Assembly: GCF_013409935.1 (NCBI RefSeq)
Contig: NZ_JACCCO010000001.1
Span: 4,030,001 to 4,094,000, forward strand
Direction of reading: 5' to 3'
Source of the DNA: Streptosporangium sandarakinum
Lineage (GTDB): Bacteria; Actinomycetota; Actinomycetes; Streptosporangiales; Streptosporangiaceae
DNA length: 64,000 bases
In this document: piece by piece, positions 61,528 through 64,000 of the stretch
Numbering within the stretch: the first letter of the stretch is position 1
Layout of the letters: each line of letters opens with the position of its first letter
Notes under the pieces: model-generated
Told to the model about the DNA's origin: nothing
Databases searched by the model: none
Seen by the model: only the letters and a program-made list of their open reading frames with translations
Made by a program: the position numbers and the translations under genes

Positions 61528-63584
61528 TTGGTCACCTTGGCCGTGTCGAGGATCCAGGAGAGGACGAGAGCCTCCTCGCGCCAGGCGTCGTACCTGCCAC
61601 TGCGTCCGCCGTGGCCGGCGCCCATCTCCGTCTTGAGCAGGAACGGCCCGCCCCGCGCGGTGTCGCGGAGCTTCGCGACCCATTTGGCGGGCTCGTGGTA
61701 GAAGACCCGGGTGTCGTTGAGGCTGGTGATCGCGAAGATCGGCGGGTAGACCCGGTCGTCCACGTTCTCGTACGGCGTGTACGACTTCATGTACTCGTAC
61801 ACGTCGGCGTTGTGCAGGGGATCGCCCCACTCGTCCCACTCGATCACCGTCAACGGCAGCGACGGATCGAGGATCGTGTTGAGCGCGTCCACGAACGGCA
61901 CCTGGGCGACGACGCCGGCGAAGCTCTCCGGCGCGAGGTTCGCCACCGCCCCCATCAGCAGCCCGCCGGCCGAACCGCCCCGGGCGACGATCGAGCTCGA
62001 CCACCCCTCGGCCTTCAGGTGCTCGGCGGCGGCGACGAAGTCGGTGAAGGTGTTCTTCTTCTGCTGGAACTTGCCGTCCTCGTACCAGCGGCGGCCCATC
62101 TCGCCGCCGCCCCGGATGTGCGCGATGGCGAAGACGAAGCCCCGGTCGAGCAGGCTGAGCCTGGGGATCGAGAACGACGGGTCGATCGACACCTCGTAGC
62201 TGCCGTAGCCGTACAGGAGGGTGGGCGCGGGCCGCTCGGTGCCCTTCCTGACCACGATCGAGATGGGGACGCGGGTGCCGTCGGAGGCCGTCGCCCACTC
62301 GCGGAACTGCTCGTAGTCGTCCGGGTCGTAACCGCCGAGCACCGGCTTGCGCTTCAGCAGGATCAGCTCGCGCGTCGCCAGGTCGTAGTCGTAGACCGAC
62401 GCGGGGGTGATCATGCTGGTGTAGCCCAGGCGCAGCCGCTCGGTGACGAACTCCGGGTTGCCGGCGGGCCCGACGTCGTAGATCGGCTCGGGGAAGGAGA
62501 TCTCGTACGGCTCGCCGTCCCCCGGGAGGATGCGGATGCCGGTGAGGCCGTCCCGGCGGAAGTGCACGACGGAGTGGCTCTGGAACGCATCGACGTTGAG
62601 CAGCCGGGTGTCGGCGCGGTGCTCGATCAGCGGGGTCCAGGTGCCGGGGTCGTCGAGCGGGGCGGTGGCCAGCTCGAAGTTCTCCGCGTTCCGGTTGTGC
62701 AGGACCAGGAAGCGGTCGCCGGCGTGCTCGACGCCGTACTCGACGCCCGTCTCGCGGGGCCGTACGACACGGAACTCGCCCGCGGGGTCGTCCGCCTCCA
62801 GGATCCTGACCTCGCTGGTGATCTTGCTTTCGGCCGCCAGCATCAGGTAGCGCTCGCTGCGGCTGAGGCCGATGCCCAGCCAGAACCGCTCGTCGGTCTC
62901 CTCGTGGACCAGGACGTCGTCCTCGGCCGCGGTGCCGATCGTGTGCCGGTGGACCCGGTACGGCCGCCAGCTCTCGTCCACCGTCGTGTAGAAGAAGGCG
63001 GTGCCGTCCGCCGACCAGGCGCCGCCGTAGAAGATGCCGGGGATCTCGTCGGGGAGGATCTCCCCGGTGGCGAGGTTCCTCACCCTCAGGGTGAAGCGCT
63101 CGTCGCCGGTGAAGTTCACCGAGTAGGCCATCATGGTGCCGTCGGGGCTGACCGCGCTGGTGCCGATGGCGAAGAAGTCGCTGTCCCCGGCCAGCTCGTT
63201 GCCGTCGAGGAGGACCTCCTCACCGGGAAGCGGCTCGCCGGCCTTCAGCTCGGGGGGCGTCTCCCCGGTGGCCGCGACCCGGCACTGGATGCCGTACTGC
63301 TTGCCCTCCTCGGTCCGCGAGTAGTACCACCAGCCGTTCTTCCGGCTGGGGACCGAGAGGTCGGTCTCCAGCGTCCGGCTCTTGATCTCCTGGAAGATCG
63401 TCTCCTGCAGGGGCTTGAGATGAGCGGTCGCCTGCTCCGTATAGGCGTTCTCCGCTTCGAGGTAAGCGATCGTGTCGGGATCGTCCTTGACCGTCAGCCA
63501 CGCGTACTCGTCGATCACGGTGTCCCCGTGGTGTACGCGCTCGCTGGGAACCTTCTTCGCCTTGGGCGGCATCTGACTGCTCAC
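61524..63584 (-). CDS. S9A prolyl oligopeptidase family (oligopeptidase B-like)
   Basis: 686 residues. A beta-propeller (about 70-400) gates the C-terminal alpha/beta hydrolase. Catalytic Ser in ARGGSAGGLLMG, Asp in SLNDTRVFY and His in GAGHGGRSGRY are intact. The Y-A-W-L and HIRGGGEMGRRWYEDG blocks are typical of oligopeptidase B, which cleaves small peptides after basic residues in the cytosol. TAGACT (plus 63591-63596) ends 6 nt before the GTG: leaderless. Stop overlaps the reductase start (GTGA). Confidence 0.93.
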   Translation of the reverse strand: MSSQMPPKAKKVPSERVHHGDTVIDEYAWLTVKDDPDTIAYLEAENAYTEQATAHLKPLQETIFQEIKSRTLETDLSVPSRKNGWWYYSRTEEGKQYGIQCRVAATGETPPELKAGEPLPGEEVLLDGNELAGDSDFFAIGTSAVSPDGTMMAYSVNFTGDERFTLRVRNLATGEILPDEIPGIFYGGAWSADGTAFFYTTVDESWRPYRVHRHTIGTAAEDDVLVHEETDERFWLGIGLSRSERYLMLAAESKITSEVRILEADDPAGEFRVVRPRETGVEYGVEHAGDRFLVLHNRNAENFELATAPLDDPGTWTPLIEHRADTRLLNVDAFQSHSVVHFRRDGLTGIRILPGDGEPYEISFPEPIYDVGPAGNPEFVTERLRLGYTSMITPASVYDYDLATRELILLKRKPVLGGYDPDDYEQFREWATASDGTRVPISIVVRKGTERPAPTLLYGYGSYEVSIDPSFSIPRLSLLDRGFVFAIAHIRGGGEMGRRWYEDGKFQQKKNTFTDFVAAAEHLKAEGWSSSIVARGGSAGGLLMGAVANLAPESFAGVVAQVPFVDALNTILDPSLPLTVIEWDEWGDPLHNADVYEYMKSYTPYENVDDRVYPPIFAITSLNDTRVFYHEPAKWVAKLRDTARGGPFLLKTEMGAGHGGRSGRYDAWREEALVLSWILDTAKVTK

Positions 63585-63669
63585 CCGCCGAGTCTATGTT
63601 TCCCGCCGGACCCGTCCCCGGGGGTCCGGGGTCTTCTCCGGGGCACTCTCCGGAGGGCGGTTCGGCTGC

Positions 63670-63705
63670 CACGGCTCGGCGGCACGGCTCGGCGGCACGG
63701 CTCGG
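63670..63705. repeat. 13-bp tandem repeat (CACGGCTCGGCGG), 2.8 copies
   Basis: Units at 63670-63682, 63683-63695 and a partial at 63696-63705, in the intergenic region upstream of the oligopeptidase start. No coding role seen. Confidence 0.8.
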
Positions 63706-63904
63706 TCCGGCGCTCAGTTCGGCTCGGCCCGACTCGGCTCGGTTCGGGGCGGGGAGATGTTCGGCCGTTACGGCTCAAGCGGTCCGCGGGGACTGCTAAT
63801 CTTTCGTGGTCGGCAGGGACCGGCCAAACCACTCCAATCACTTCGGTGACTTCGGCGTGGCTTGTACCGTGTTCCCCGATATCCCCTTGAAACGCACCGC
63901 CGCG

Positions 63905-64000
63905 TTGATCGGTTCGCAGAGCCGCTCAGAGGCTGGTAAGTTTGAGGGGTTGCCCCGGAAACGGGACGCCCGAATTCCCTTCGGGTCGGTGGAATCGAAG
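63905..64000 (+). promoter_or_regulatory. Possible rRNA operon leader at window edge
   Basis: A TAAGTT -10-like box (63937-63942) follows a GC-poor stretch; then a CCCG-GAAA-CGGG tetraloop hairpin (63954-63965) and CCCGAA-TTCCC-TTCGGG (63969-63985) come in quick succession. GGAAACGG hairpins of this style precede 16S rRNA in actinobacteria. The rRNA itself is not in the window, and an ordinary mRNA leader is possible. Confidence 0.35.

Overview
The window is very GC-rich DNA (about 70% or more by eye) from a filamentous, spore-forming actinobacterium. The best guess is Streptosporangiaceae or a close relative (Streptosporangiales). Evidence: a 67-residue BldC regulator, the actinobacterial neighbourhood bldC - conserved protein - valine dehydrogenase - DUF3073 - purM - purF (with purL/purQ/purS further on), GAF-ANTAR and RsbW-like regulators, GTG starts, GTGA/ATGA stop-start overlaps, and many start codons placed 5-8 nt after a TANNNT -10 box (leaderless mRNAs). 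No tRNA, CRISPR array, IS element or prophage was recognised. The very end (about 63900-64000) resembles the leader of an rRNA operon that would lie beyond the edge.

Layout. 1-11900: accessory and stress genes: a PAS-protein fragment, NmrA-like oxidoreductase, MarR regulator with its operator and a divergent TIGR03086-type protein, a secreted intradiol dioxygenase fused to a carbohydrate-binding module, DUF2267, GH15 glycosidase, tandem universal stress protein, isochorismatase-like hydrolase, two PAP2 phosphatases, GAF-ANTAR. 12000-17600: pyrD, a copper-chaperone-like protein, GH20 hexosaminidase, a lipoprotein amidase, a LacI regulator. 18170-25170: the conserved bldC/vdh/DUF3073/purM/purF block plus a DUF4190 membrane protein. 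25300-36350: SCP-family protein, a two-component system divergent from an ABC exporter, a Ser/Ala-repeat secreted protein, a TetR/MFS pair with a striking 31-bp operator, a second MFS gene and a secreted collagen-like protein. 36580-42212: lpd, purL, purQ, an RsbW-like kinase and purS. 42500-46030: a three-gene 2-oxo acid dehydrogenase E1alpha-E1beta-E2 operon. 46289-53737: a Cys-rich secreted mini-protein, Dabb protein, DUF6458, acyl-CoA dehydrogenase, methyltransferase, VOC, SRPBCC, GNAT and a lipoprotein hydrolase. 53718-63584: Mo-bisPGD oxidoreductase, secreted M28 peptidase, a flippase-like protein with an internal kinase-like domain, aldo/keto reductase and an S9 oligopeptidase.

How genes work together. 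purM, purF, purL, purQ and purS supply five proteins (four enzymatic steps including the three-part FGAM synthase) of de novo IMP synthesis, and pyrD gives the quinone-linked pyrimidine step. Valine dehydrogenase, the E1/E2 operon, lpd and an acyl-CoA dehydrogenase together could form a branched-chain amino acid to acyl-CoA route (inference; the E1/E2 could equally be pyruvate-specific). Exported hydrolases (dioxygenase-CBM, GH20, M28, amidase) fit a saprophytic soil organism.

Most unusual items: the CGC-rich secreted mini-protein (46289-46531), the collagen-like protein (35346-36347), a roughly tenfold excess of the palindrome CCGTACGG through the window, clear operators at 2013-2050, 32752-32782 and 49566-49608, an SD-sequestering hairpin at 16367-16383, and an RsbW-like gene inserted between purS and purQ. 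I do not see a convincing new multi-gene defence or biosynthetic system.
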